Below, in pieces: positions 32,506 to 40,437 of a stretch of 42,928 bases of DNA. Every line of letters starts with the position of its first letter. Positions within the stretch are counted from its first letter, which is position 1. The notes beneath the pieces are model-generated. The model saw nothing but the letters and a program-made list of their open reading frames with translations. It did not search any database and was not told where the DNA came from. This stretch comes from an uncultured Bacteroides sp. (GTDB lineage Bacteria > Bacteroidota > Bacteroidia > Bacteroidales > Bacteroidaceae): the NCBI GenBank assembly GCA_900556625.1, contig USPQ01000018.1:1-42928 (forward strand), given 5' to 3'. Made by a program: the position numbers and the translations under genes.

Positions 32506-33681
32506 ATGCTCGTGGTAGATTTAGGAAAGTGGATGAATAAAATCCTGATAGATTGGGGGATAGACCCGGAAGTTGCCGACCGTTTTGATGAAACTATTAT
32601 TGCTATATTGATGATAGCGATTGCTGTCGGCTTGAATTATCTCTGCCAGGCGATTCTCATAGGAGGAATGAAACAGTATACCCGGCTAAAGCCGCATAAA
32701 TGGAATACACTGCTGATGAAGCGTAAAGTGTTCCATCATCTGATTCATACTGTTCCGGCTTTTCTTGTCTATGCTCTTTTGCCAATGGCATTTGTTCGTG
32801 GAAAAGAGTTATTGCTGATTTCACAGAAAGCGTGTACCATTTATATAATCTTTTCACTATTGTTGGCTATCAATGGTATCCTGCTGATGATTATGGATAT
32901 TTACGATGGTAAAGAATCTATGAAGAACCGGCCTATGAAAGGATTTATTCAAGTCTTGCAGGTCGTTCTTTTCTTTGTGGGCGGAATTGTCATCATCGCT
33001 ATTATTGTAAATAAATCTCCCGCCAGTCTGTTTGCAGGATTGGGAGCGTCGGCAGCTATCCTGATGTTGGTATTCAAGGATTCTATTTTGGGCTTTGTGG
33101 CGGGCATTCAGCTTTCTGCCAATGATATGGTACGTCCGGGCGACTGGATTACGCTACCTTCGGGGGAAGCCAATGGCACGGTGCAGGAAATTACGTTGAA
33201 TACGGTTAAGATTCAGAATTTTGATAATACAATTTCTACGGTTCCGCCTTATACGTTAGTGAGCACGCCATTTCAGAATTGGCGGGGAATGACGGAGTCG
33301 GGAGGACGGAGGGTCATGAAGAACATTACCTTAGATCTGACTACTTTACAGTTCTGTACACCGGAAATGCTGGACCGTTACCGGAAGGAGATTCCCTTGA
33401 TGGCAGACTATCAGCCGGAAGAAGGGACGGTTCCGACCAATTCCCAAGTATATAGGGTATATATTGAACGCTATTTGTGCAGCTTGCCTGTAGTGAACCA
33501 AGATTTGGATTTGATTATCAGCCAGAAAGAGGCTACGATATACGGAGTGCCTATTCAGGTTTACTTCTTTTCCCGAAATAAAATCTGGAAAGAGTACGAA
33601 CGTATCCAATCGGATATCTTTGACCATTTGCTGGCAATGGTTCCCAAGTTTGACTTAAAGGTTTATCAGTATTCGGACTGA
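32506..33681 (+). CDS. MscS-family mechanosensitive channel, YbdG-like
   Basis: This 391-residue inner-membrane protein has about five predicted transmembrane segments within residues 20-190. The pore-lining helix and MscS domain follow (SLFAGLGASAAILMLVFKDS, ILGFVAGIQLSANDMVRPGD, WITLPSGEANGTVQEITLNT). The cytoplasmic end (VYRVYIERYLCSLPVVNQDL, VPIQVYFFSRNKIWKEYE) resembles E. coli YbdG, a miniconductance channel, more than MscS itself. It would open under membrane tension to protect against hypo-osmotic shock. It stands alone between the PUL terminator and a convergent nuclease gene. The ATG at 32506 is preceded by an A-rich initiation region. Confidence 0.9.
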   Translation: MLVVDLGKWMNKILIDWGIDPEVADRFDETIIAILMIAIAVGLNYLCQAILIGGMKQYTRLKPHKWNTLLMKRKVFHHLIHTVPAFLVYALLPMAFVRGKELLLISQKACTIYIIFSLLLAINGILLMIMDIYDGKESMKNRPMKGFIQVLQVVLFFVGGIVIIAIIVNKSPASLFAGLGASAAILMLVFKDSILGFVAGIQLSANDMVRPGDWITLPSGEANGTVQEITLNTVKIQNFDNTISTVPPYTLVSTPFQNWRGMTESGGRRVMKNITLDLTTLQFCTPEMLDRYRKEIPLMADYQPEEGTVPTNSQVYRVYIERYLCSLPVVNQDLDLIISQKEATIYGVPIQVYFFSRNKIWKEYERIQSDIFDHLLAMVPKFDLKVYQYSD

Positions 33682-33688
33682 ATGGAAT

Positions 33689-33798
33689 ACGTCACGTTAA
33701 TGCCGTGGTCATGCCACGTTAGTGTCACGACTGTGCCACTCCGTTAGCACTGTTATGCCAATGCGATGTCACTATTGTGCCAACGTGGTGGCACTAAA
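33689..33798. repeat. Five degenerate 22-bp tandem repeats
   Basis: Units start at 33689, 33711, 33733, 33755 and 33777, each exactly 22 bp with no gap. The last four begin RTGCCA and have CAC or CACT at positions 15-18 (GTCAC, GCACT, GTCACT, GGCACT), the first being most diverged. Each unit is partly self-complementary; in the last one GTGCCA pairs perfectly with TGGCAC around six bases. It fills most of the gap between two convergent genes, starting 7 bp after the mscS stop. I do not recognise the family. Confidence 0.7.
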
Positions 33799-33825
33799 CT
33801 ACTTCCTGTGGTTGTGTGAGCTTTG

Positions 33826-34965
33826 TCAGGGGAGTACTAGTTCGAAGTCTGTATAGATGGGAAGGTGGTCGCTGAACCCTCCTTGATATTTCATTCCTTT
33901 ATAGGTGCGAAAAGGTTCTTTACCTCCATACTTTTTGTCGTCGGTCAACAAAAAAGGAAGTTGGCAGACTTTCGCTTTTTCCTCACGAGTGAAGAAATTA
34001 CCGGAAGTGTTGAGCAATGTACCGGATACAATTAAATGGTCAAGCAATCCCCATTCCCCATGATATTTATATGAACCGAAGTTGGCAGTCTTTGCTTTTC
34101 GGGCAAGCAGATGATAGAGCTTTAACGGGGATAGGGATGGGGGTGAGGTAGCAGGATGGATTGCTATATCCAAACTATCGGAACGGATAGGAGGAGCTTC
34201 CGCTTCGAGTATTTTCCGAATTGATTTATTGTTGGGATAATCATTGAAGTCGCCCATGATGATGACTTGAGGATGGAGGCGGGTATGCAGGACGCTATCC
34301 ACTTTTGTGCGTAAAATTTGAGCGGCATGGAGTCGATAAGGCTCGGATTCTTTTGCTCCGCCTGAGCGGCTTGGAAGATGGCAGACGAATACATCCAATG
34401 TATCTCCGGTCAGCAGCAGACCGTTGACGTGCAGCAAATTTCTTGTCGGGCGATGTTGCCTGAACACAGGAATGGAAATAGAGCGGGAGGATAAGAGTTT
34501 GAATAAATCCCGTTGGTAAATAAGAGCCACATCGATACCTCTCAGATCAGGAGAGTCAGTCATTACATAACGATAATCGAGCTCTTGCAAAGGCGAACGG
34601 CGGGTGAGGTCACGGAGTACTGTGTCGTTCTCTACTTCGCAGAGACCTATGAGTGCTGGAGGATTCCATTCACCGATAGCAGTGATGACACGTGCGATAT
34701 CACTCAGTTTCTTTTTATATCTGTTGTAATTCCAATGGCGTATGGCATTGGGAAGAAACTCGTAATCGTTCTTCAGACTGTCATGGCGGGTATCGAACAG
34801 GTTTTCTGTATTCCAGCAGGCAACACGGAACTGGATATTTTCTTGTGCCGGTACGCTCCATGAACAGATAACAAACAAGAGTATGGTAACAGCTACTCTT
34901 GTTTCACTGTTACCATACTTTAGTTGTCGCAGACTTATCCGTCTTTTATTTTTTAGCAGGGACAT
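33826..34965 (-). CDS. Secreted endonuclease/exonuclease/phosphatase family protein
   Basis: The 379-residue protein has an N-terminal hydrophobic segment (VAVTILLFVICSWSVPAQE, about 24-42), suggesting export. The EEP catalytic blocks are in order: CWNTENLFD (N52, E54), GLCEVEND, FVCHLPSRSGG, IIMGDFNDYPNN and FSDHLPIYTDF with the final Asp-His pair. Enzymes of this fold are metal-dependent phosphodiesterases acting on nucleic acids or phospholipid head groups; the substrate here cannot be told. The ATG at 34965 overlaps the 3' end of pepD by 20 bp, indicating translational coupling. A slightly later start cannot be excluded because the basic leader of about 22 residues is long for a signal peptide. 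Confidence 0.86.
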   Translation of the reverse strand: MSLLKNKRRISLRQLKYGNSETRVAVTILLFVICSWSVPAQENIQFRVACWNTENLFDTRHDSLKNDYEFLPNAIRHWNYNRYKKKLSDIARVITAIGEWNPPALIGLCEVENDTVLRDLTRRSPLQELDYRYVMTDSPDLRGIDVALIYQRDLFKLLSSRSISIPVFRQHRPTRNLLHVNGLLLTGDTLDVFVCHLPSRSGGAKESEPYRLHAAQILRTKVDSVLHTRLHPQVIIMGDFNDYPNNKSIRKILEAEAPPIRSDSLDIAIHPATSPPSLSPLKLYHLLARKAKTANFGSYKYHGEWGLLDHLIVSGTLLNTSGNFFTREEKAKVCQLPFLLTDDKKYGGKEPFRTYKGMKYQGGFSDHLPIYTDFELVLP

Positions 34966-36406
34966 GTACCAGAATATCCAACAAATGTTTCCAGAACTTC
35001 TCTACGGTAGGGATAAGCATCCGTTCGTCCGGAGAGTGTACTCCCGTCAATGTCGGTCCGAAGGAAATCATGTCCAGTGTGGGATATTTATCGAGGAACA
35101 GGCCACATTCGAGTCCTGCGTGAATTGCTTTCACTTTGGCTTCTACACCGAACAGGCGTTTGTAAGATTCGGCTGCTACTTCGAGAATGGGTGAATGCGG
35201 ATTGGGCTTCCATCCCGGATAACCTTCACCGAAAGTGACTTCCGCTCCAGCCAGTCTGAACACGGCACGTACGGTATTTGCCATATCGTTGCGTGCGGAC
35301 AATATAGAACTACGCTGGCTGGTTTCAATACGGATGATATGGTCGGGTTTCATCTTCACCGAAGCAAGGTTCGTGGATGTTTCTACCAGTCCCGGAATGT
35401 CCTGACTCATTGCATATACTCCGTGAGGAGCCGCATACAGTGCTTTCAACAGGCGGTCGGTGGTATCTTGGTCGATAGCTGTCTGGCGGGGAGTCTCTGA
35501 TTCGAGAACCAATTTCAAATCCGGTTCTACAACTGACAGCTCATCTTCCATTTCACTGGCGAAGATGTTCAGTTCGGTGCGTACGTCATGTTTTGCATCT
35601 TCGGGAACTGCACAGATGGCATAAGCTTCACGAGGGATGGCATTGCGCAGATTTCCACCGTTGATTTCGCAAAGGTACAAATCGTGGTTGTTGGCCATGC
35701 GGGTAAGGAAACGGTTCAAAATTTTGTTGGCATTGCCTCGTCCCAGATGGATATCTCCTCCAGAGTGGCCTCCTTTCAGTCCTTTTACTTCTACTTTGAA
35801 GAAGAAATATCCGGCAGGTACTTCGATTTCTTTATACGTAAATTCTGCTACGGAGTCAATACCACCGGCACATCCGATAAAGATTTCCCCTTCATCCTCA
35901 GAGTCGAGATTCAAAAGGATATCTCCGCTCATAAAACCTTCTTTCAGGGCAAATGCTCCGGTCAGTCCGGTTTCTTCATCTACGGTGAACAGACATTCCA
36001 GCGGTCCGTGTTCTATGCTGTCATCGGCAAGGATAGCCAGCTCCGTAGCCACACCGATACCATTGTCAGCTCCGAGTGTAGTTCCTTTGGCTTTCAGCCA
36101 TTCACCGTCTATTTCTGTTTCGATTGGATCGGTGAGGAAGTCGTGTTGAACATCATTGTTTTTCTCACATACCATGTCAATGTGCGATTGCAGTACTACA
36201 GTTTGCAGGTTTTCCTTTCCGGGAGTGGCAGGCTTTTTAATCAGTACGTTGCCCGCTTCGTCCACTTTGGTCTCAAGATTATGTTTAGCTCCGAACGCCT
36301 TTAGGTAGGCAATCATTTTCTCTTCCTTCTTCGAAGGGCGCGGTACTTGGCAGATTTCTTCAAAATACTTGAATACGCCGGCCGGCTTTAGGTCTTTTTT
36401 TTCCAT
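34946..36406 (-). CDS. pepD: Aminoacyl-histidine dipeptidase (M20C)
   Basis: The 486 residues match PepD (peptidase D, carnosinase-type), a cytoplasmic zinc enzyme that hydrolyses Xaa-His and other dipeptides. The di-zinc site is visible: QSHIDMVCE (H75, D77), GADNGIG (bridging D114) and DEETGLTG (E144-E145). Further family blocks are LNLDSEDEGEIFIGCAGG, KGLKGGHSGGDIHLGRGNAN and AIHAGLECGLF. Length is normal for the family. It is the first gene of a two-gene unit with the EEP nuclease, whose start lies within its 3' end. Confidence 0.96.
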   Translation of the reverse strand: MEKKDLKPAGVFKYFEEICQVPRPSKKEEKMIAYLKAFGAKHNLETKVDEAGNVLIKKPATPGKENLQTVVLQSHIDMVCEKNNDVQHDFLTDPIETEIDGEWLKAKGTTLGADNGIGVATELAILADDSIEHGPLECLFTVDEETGLTGAFALKEGFMSGDILLNLDSEDEGEIFIGCAGGIDSVAEFTYKEIEVPAGYFFFKVEVKGLKGGHSGGDIHLGRGNANKILNRFLTRMANNHDLYLCEINGGNLRNAIPREAYAICAVPEDAKHDVRTELNIFASEMEDELSVVEPDLKLVLESETPRQTAIDQDTTDRLLKALYAAPHGVYAMSQDIPGLVETSTNLASVKMKPDHIIRIETSQRSSILSARNDMANTVRAVFRLAGAEVTFGEGYPGWKPNPHSPILEVAAESYKRLFGVEAKVKAIHAGLECGLFLDKYPTLDMISFGPTLTGVHSPDERMLIPTVEKFWKHLLDILVHVPAKK

Positions 36407-36512
36407 GTTGTTTCTTTATTATAATAAGGAATAGAAGGGCGGTTTTAGCTTCTTCTATTGCTAAATATGGTTAATTTGATTGACTTATCTGAACTCATAT
36501 CTCATTAAAGCC

Positions 36513-36520
36513 TATCTTTG
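36513..36520 (+). promoter_or_regulatory. -7 box for the small membrane protein gene
   Basis: TATCTTTG matches TAnnTTTG 21 bp upstream of the ATG at 36541. No clear -33 box is visible at the usual distance. Confidence 0.5.
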
Positions 36521-36540
36521 CACTCACAAAATTAATAGAA

Positions 36541-36774
36541 ATGGTTGAGACTATACTGATAACTTTGTTAATAGTTGCTATTTCCCTGGTTTTATTGGGG
36601 GTGAAAGTATTCTTTACGAAGGGCGGGAAGTTCCCGAATGGTCATGTGAGTGGGAATAAGGCGTTGCGTAAAAAGGGAATCGGGTGTGCTCAGTCTCAGG
36701 ATCGTGAGGCACAGAAGAAACCGCGCTTTTCTATTGATGAGTTAGAAAAGGCCTTGAATGATAGTATGAATTAA
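36541..36774 (+). CDS. Small membrane protein of unknown function
   Basis: A 77-residue protein with one N-terminal membrane helix (about 5-23, ILITLLIVAISLVLLGVKV). A basic, Gly-rich stretch (FFTKGGKFPNGHVSGNKAL) and a polar C-terminus with a short helix (SIDELEKALNDSM) follow. A single Cys lies at position 49. It has its own promoter, an ATG at the right distance, and a codon pattern like its neighbours, so I regard it as real. It resembles small conserved Bacteroides proteins that I cannot name functionally. An OmpH-like lipoprotein gene follows after 27 bp, so the two are probably co-transcribed and both act at the envelope. Confidence 0.72.
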   Translation: MVETILITLLIVAISLVLLGVKVFFTKGGKFPNGHVSGNKALRKKGIGCAQSQDREAQKKPRFSIDELEKALNDSMN

Positions 36775-36801
36775 ATTTATTAAAAACAATACTTATTAAT
36801 T

Positions 36802-37404
36802 ATGAATAGAATGAACTACCTCATGAACGGTTTGGCTGCTCTTGCGTTTATCGTTTTATTTTCACAATGCGCTGGCAAAACTGATAATCAAACTGCTACA
36901 ACTCCCGTTCAGGCAAATGCTGAATTGTCAGGAATGAAAATTGCTTATGTCGAAATAGACTCGCTGTTGGCCAAATACAATTTTTGTATTGACTTGAATG
37001 AGGCTATGGTGAAGAAAAGCGAGAATGTTCGTATGACATTGAATCAGAAAGCTAACTCCTTGAATAAGGAAAAGCAGGACTTCCAGAAGAAAGTGGAAAA
37101 CAATGCTTTCCTATCACAAGATAGAGCACAGCAGGAATATAACCGTCTGGTAAAGTTGGAACAAGACTTGCAAGAGCTGAGCAATAAGCTTCAGAATGGC
37201 TTGATGGAAGAGAACAATAAGAATAGCTTGCAGTTCCGTGATTCTATCAACGCATTCCTGAAAGAATATAATAAGACTCACGGATATAGCTTGATTTTCA
37301 GCAACACCGGTTTCGATAATCTGCTTTATGCTGATAGCGCGTTTAATATTACAGAAGAAATCGTAAACGGATTGAATGCCCGATATTCACCGGTAAAGAA
37401 ATAG
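36802..37404 (+). CDS. OmpH/Skp-family periplasmic lipoprotein
   Basis: The 200-residue protein has a lipobox (VLFSQC, lipid C23) followed by AGK, arguing for the periplasmic rather than the surface leaflet. The body is the OmpH/Skp fold: a short strand (GMKIAYVEIDSLLAKYNF), a long charged coiled coil (about 65-145, with repeated KEKQDFQKKVE-type segments) and a return strand (HGYSLIFSNTGFDNLLYA). Skp-like proteins hold unfolded outer-membrane proteins in transit. A lipid anchor is common in Bacteroidetes versions. It is the second gene of a unit with the small membrane protein and ends at a clear terminator. Confidence 0.88.
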   Translation: MNRMNYLMNGLAALAFIVLFSQCAGKTDNQTATTPVQANAELSGMKIAYVEIDSLLAKYNFCIDLNEAMVKKSENVRMTLNQKANSLNKEKQDFQKKVENNAFLSQDRAQQEYNRLVKLEQDLQELSNKLQNGLMEENNKNSLQFRDSINAFLKEYNKTHGYSLIFSNTGFDNLLYADSAFNITEEIVNGLNARYSPVKK

Positions 37405-37436
37405 ATCATTTTTTTATTGCATATTTTAATTTTTTG

Positions 37437-37471
37437 CCTGTCCGGTACTATAAAGTCCGGATGGGTTTTTT
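37437..37471 (+). terminator. Terminator after the OmpH-like gene
   Basis: CCTGTCCGG (37437-37445) pairs with CCGGATGGG (37457-37465), including two G-U pairs, followed by TTTTTT. Confidence 0.75.
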
Positions 37472-37498
37472 GTGTGTGAAAACAAGGAAACGGAATGG

Positions 37499-38515
37499 TC
37501 AGGGAGCTTCCGTTATATATTGTTTCATGCCTTCTGTGTAATAAGTCTCGAACTTTCCTTTTTCTCCACTATATATAAAGTAAGCATCAATCTTGGGATG
37601 CGCTTTACAGAAAGCCTCCGCTTCTTCAAGCCCCATCACCATAAATGAGGTAGCCAAAGCGTCGGCTGTCATACAATCTTCCGCTATCACAGTAGCGGAC
37701 AAAATGTTATGCTGCACAGGATAGCCCGTTCTCGGATCAATGGTATGGGCATATTTCTTTCCGTCTTTGTAATAGAAGTTGCGGTAGTTTCCGGAAGTAG
37801 CCATACCGAGATCGGTTACTTTGAGTACCGTCTGTATATCTTGTTTTACAGAGAGAGAATCATCGATAGGCTTGTTGATTCCGATACGCCAACGGTCGTT
37901 TTTAGGATTGAATCCTTTTACCACCACTTCGCCACCTATATCTATCATATAGTTCTTGATTCCTTTTCTATCCAATAGACGGGCGACTACATCCACTGAG
38001 TATCCCTTAGCTACAGCGCTACAACTCAACATAATACGCGGATCTTGTTTGATAATCTTTTCGTTCTCAAGTTTTACTTTGTCATATCCGGTGATTTGCA
38101 ACAAACTATCTATCATTACGGAATCCGGGAAAGTGCCTTTCTTGAATCCGAATCCCCACGCATTGGCGAGCGGGGCTATCGTTATGTCAAAAGCTCCTTG
38201 GGTCTCGCGGGAGATCTCCATAGAACGGTTGAAGCATTTTTGGAAAAAAGTATCTGTCACTATTTCTTCGTTACGATTGACACGACTGATGACGGAACTG
38301 TCATTGAAGGGTGACAGTGACAAGTCGAATCGTTTTAACTCCGCTTCGATTTCCGGTTTTAAGTCACCGTCATATTGATAAGTGATATTGTAAACGGTTC
38401 CGAACACCAGACCGGTAATACTGTTGTAGTTTGCTTGTTGATTGTGTCTGGCCAATATCCAGATAGTTGCCAGAATTAGGAAAGCCAGCCAAAGGAAACT
38501 CTTTTTTGTCTTCAT
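37499..38515 (-). CDS. apbE: FAD:protein FMN transferase
   Basis: The 338-residue protein carries an N-terminal membrane anchor (FLWLAFLILATIWILA, no lipobox) and the ApbE fold. ApbE attaches FMN covalently to threonine of exported flavoproteins such as the Rnf and Nqr subunits. Family blocks include LSPFNDSSVISRVNR, AFDITIAPLANAWGFG, CSAVAKGYSVDVVA, IDIGGEVVVKG, YAHTIDPRTGYPV and the metal-binding region MTADALATSFMVMG. Length is normal. It is the last gene of a minus-strand run, 32 bp after mntP. No Rnf or Nqr gene is in the window. Confidence 0.94.
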   Translation of the reverse strand: MKTKKSFLWLAFLILATIWILARHNQQANYNSITGLVFGTVYNITYQYDGDLKPEIEAELKRFDLSLSPFNDSSVISRVNRNEEIVTDTFFQKCFNRSMEISRETQGAFDITIAPLANAWGFGFKKGTFPDSVMIDSLLQITGYDKVKLENEKIIKQDPRIMLSCSAVAKGYSVDVVARLLDRKGIKNYMIDIGGEVVVKGFNPKNDRWRIGINKPIDDSLSVKQDIQTVLKVTDLGMATSGNYRNFYYKDGKKYAHTIDPRTGYPVQHNILSATVIAEDCMTADALATSFMVMGLEEAEAFCKAHPKIDAYFIYSGEKGKFETYYTEGMKQYITEAP

Positions 38516-38547
38516 ACATTCTTCTATTTAATAAGAAAACTCTTTTT

Positions 38548-39129
38548 TTATTGGAAAAATAGATGCTCAATTAATATTTTAATTCCGATAATTACCAGAA
38601 TGATACCTCCCCATAACTCAGCTTTTAACTTCCGGGCAAGGCCGCAGCCACATTGAATGCCGAAAATAAGCCCGATTAATGACAGGACGAATGAAACAAA
38701 TCCTATGATGAGGATAGGAGAAAGGATATCGCTGTAATCCTGAATACCTAAAAAGGCGAATGAAATACCGACTGCCAATGCGTCGATACTTGTTGCTACC
38801 GCCATGGTCAGTACTACCTTTAGGCTTGCCGGATTGAACAGTTGGCAACATTCTTCTTCTTTAAAGGATTCCCAAATCATTCGGCCTCCCAGAAAGGCAA
38901 GAATTCCGAAAGCGATCCAATGATCTATACTTTCTATAAGATGACTGAAGGTTTTTGCACACATCCATCCGATAAGTGGCATGATGGCTTGAAAAAGTCC
39001 GAAAGCAAAGGCCATGATTAGCATTGGTCTCCATCGGGTACGTTTCAAAATAATGCCGCTTGCAATGGATACGGCGAAACAATCCATCGCCAGACCTATT
39101 GCAAGCAACCAAATCTCTAGTCCTGTCAT
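38548..39129 (-). CDS. mntP: Manganese efflux pump MntP
   Basis: The 193-residue inner-membrane protein shows six hydrophobic segments arranged as two repeats of three. Each repeat carries the conserved aspartate motif: GLAMDCFAVSIASG in the first and VATSIDALAVGISFAF in the second. GGRMIWESFKEEE lies in the central loop. This is the MntP/YebN family exporting Mn(II). It lies 6 bp after the DUF6048 gene and 32 bp before apbE in the minus-strand operon. No Mn-responsive riboswitch is visible, and there is hardly room for one. Confidence 0.95.
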   Translation of the reverse strand: MTGLEIWLLAIGLAMDCFAVSIASGIILKRTRWRPMLIMAFAFGLFQAIMPLIGWMCAKTFSHLIESIDHWIAFGILAFLGGRMIWESFKEEECCQLFNPASLKVVLTMAVATSIDALAVGISFAFLGIQDYSDILSPILIIGFVSFVLSLIGLIFGIQCGCGLARKLKAELWGGIILVIIGIKILIEHLFFQ

Positions 39130-39135
39130 TGTATT

Positions 39136-39933
39136 CTAAAGAGGCAATTTATAGATGAGGGAATAGGTGATTCCCATATTATTTGATTTATATTTACCGT
39201 AACCCGGCACATACCACGGAGCGCCATACTCTCCGATAGAAGCTTTTGTCTTGTATTTCATGCGTACCGACCACCCCATATTAAAGTTCTTGTAAATACG
39301 TACTTTAACGCCTAAGACGATTTCCAACCATTGCACTGAGCCTTTCATGCCCAAATGGCTGAAAGGAACACTCCCTCCCCAATAATCGTCTTCTAAGTTG
39401 GGATTGCCTATTACATCTCCCCAAATAGGATCATTTGCCGGCAGGGTTGATACATCATATTTGAAAGAACTGAATGCATAACGAAGTCCGGCATATAAAT
39501 AACTGTTTTTCTCTTTTTTCTTTGCCATCGTGTTGTAGTCTACGCCGATACGGAAAAAAGGGGCAGCTTTGCTTTTGTAGTGTATACCCGTTTCGCTCCA
39601 GGTGTCTGTTCCTCCCATGCCAAATTCAAAAGTAGGGATGAATTTGTTTTTAAGGTTGACACCAATGCTGACTTCTGAACTCATGAAGTCTCCTCCTAAG
39701 ATTTTGCTTCCTATGCCGTATAAATCCACACCGATATACGTCCCGTTATAAAACGGAATCGTATCTATCTCGACAGTCTCTTTTTTCTTCAGGTCTCTTT
39801 TGGGTGTATGAGTAGGACGCTGCTGTTGTGCCAGTAACGGAAGACCGATACAAAAGAGTAGAAGCAGACTAATCAGGCGTAACCGGTGTGCGGTCGCGAT
39901 AGTTAAAGAATATCTGTAAATTCTCAATTTCAT
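39136..39933 (-). CDS. DUF6048-type outer-membrane beta-barrel-like protein
   Basis: A 265-residue exported protein: a hydrophobic leader (about 19-36, ISLLLLFCIGLPLLAQ) is followed by a basic linker, then alternating hydrophobic strands with many aromatic and Gly residues (YIGVDLYGIGSKILGG, SEVSIGVNLKNKFIP, SYLYAGLRYAFSSF). The end is ITYSLIYKLPL. This looks like a small outer-membrane beta-barrel. I recall such proteins as DUF6048, function unknown. The only reasonable start (39933) lies 65 bp inside the upstream gene; no ATG, GTG or TTG suits later, because the signal peptide begins immediately. The coupling with DUF6452 suggests the two act together. Confidence 0.75.
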   Translation of the reverse strand: MKLRIYRYSLTIATAHRLRLISLLLLFCIGLPLLAQQQRPTHTPKRDLKKKETVEIDTIPFYNGTYIGVDLYGIGSKILGGDFMSSEVSIGVNLKNKFIPTFEFGMGGTDTWSETGIHYKSKAAPFFRIGVDYNTMAKKKEKNSYLYAGLRYAFSSFKYDVSTLPANDPIWGDVIGNPNLEDDYWGGSVPFSHLGMKGSVQWLEIVLGVKVRIYKNFNMGWSVRMKYKTKASIGEYGAPWYVPGYGKYKSNNMGITYSLIYKLPL

Positions 39934-40417
39934 TTGAATTGGCTTCTTTATTTCGTAATTCGATAGACGTTATTTTCTCCGTACTGTTTTTCCTGTTGCC
40001 GAATGCAGCACTGATGATGTTTTGTTTCATCATGTAACCGCATTCCATAGACTGAAAATAGGGAGTGTTCTCTTGTACGATATATACTGTATCTACATCC
40101 TCTGGATTGCGTACCGGATTATATTGGAAGATAAATACGGTGGAATCGCTGGTATAGCGCAACGGCAACATTACTGTATGTACATCTTTCTCATTGTTGA
40201 GAATAATGGAGTCTGTTCCCATTGCTCTGACTGTCAGCGAGTCGAGTGTGTCATTGAGTACGGCGTTATCATTATCCGGATCGTTGGTTTTGAACGTGCA
40301 ATACATCATGGGACGTCCTGCCATAGAACAATCATTTTCGTCCGAACATGAACTGTGGATACCGATAGCGGCACCAACGATTATCAATAGGAGAAAGATA
40401 CGAACTAAATTCTTCAT
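39869..40417 (-). CDS. DUF6452-type lipoprotein
   Basis: The 182-residue protein begins MKNLVRIFLLLI and has a lipobox (GIHSSC) followed by SDEND, an acidic run that resembles a surface export signal. The body is a beta-rich domain with conserved MAGRPMMYCTFKT and MECGYMM, the latter containing a Cys that may pair. I recall this family as DUF6452, function unknown. I chose the ATG at 40417 over 40441 because the eight extra residues (MIHIQYLT) precede an otherwise perfect signal peptide. Its 3' end overlaps the DUF6048 gene by 65 bp. It follows the glycosyltransferase gene by 20 bp. Confidence 0.78.
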   Translation of the reverse strand: MKNLVRIFLLLIIVGAAIGIHSSCSDENDCSMAGRPMMYCTFKTNDPDNDNAVLNDTLDSLTVRAMGTDSIILNNEKDVHTVMLPLRYTSDSTVFIFQYNPVRNPEDVDTVYIVQENTPYFQSMECGYMMKQNIISAAFGNRKNSTEKITSIELRNKEANSNEIENLQIFFNYRDRTPVTPD

Positions 40418-40437
40418 AGTCAAGTATTGAATGTGAA

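Noticed and set aside
33682..33825. CRISPR array
   Set aside because: The 22-bp units are contiguous with no spacers and are degenerate; no cas gene is nearby.
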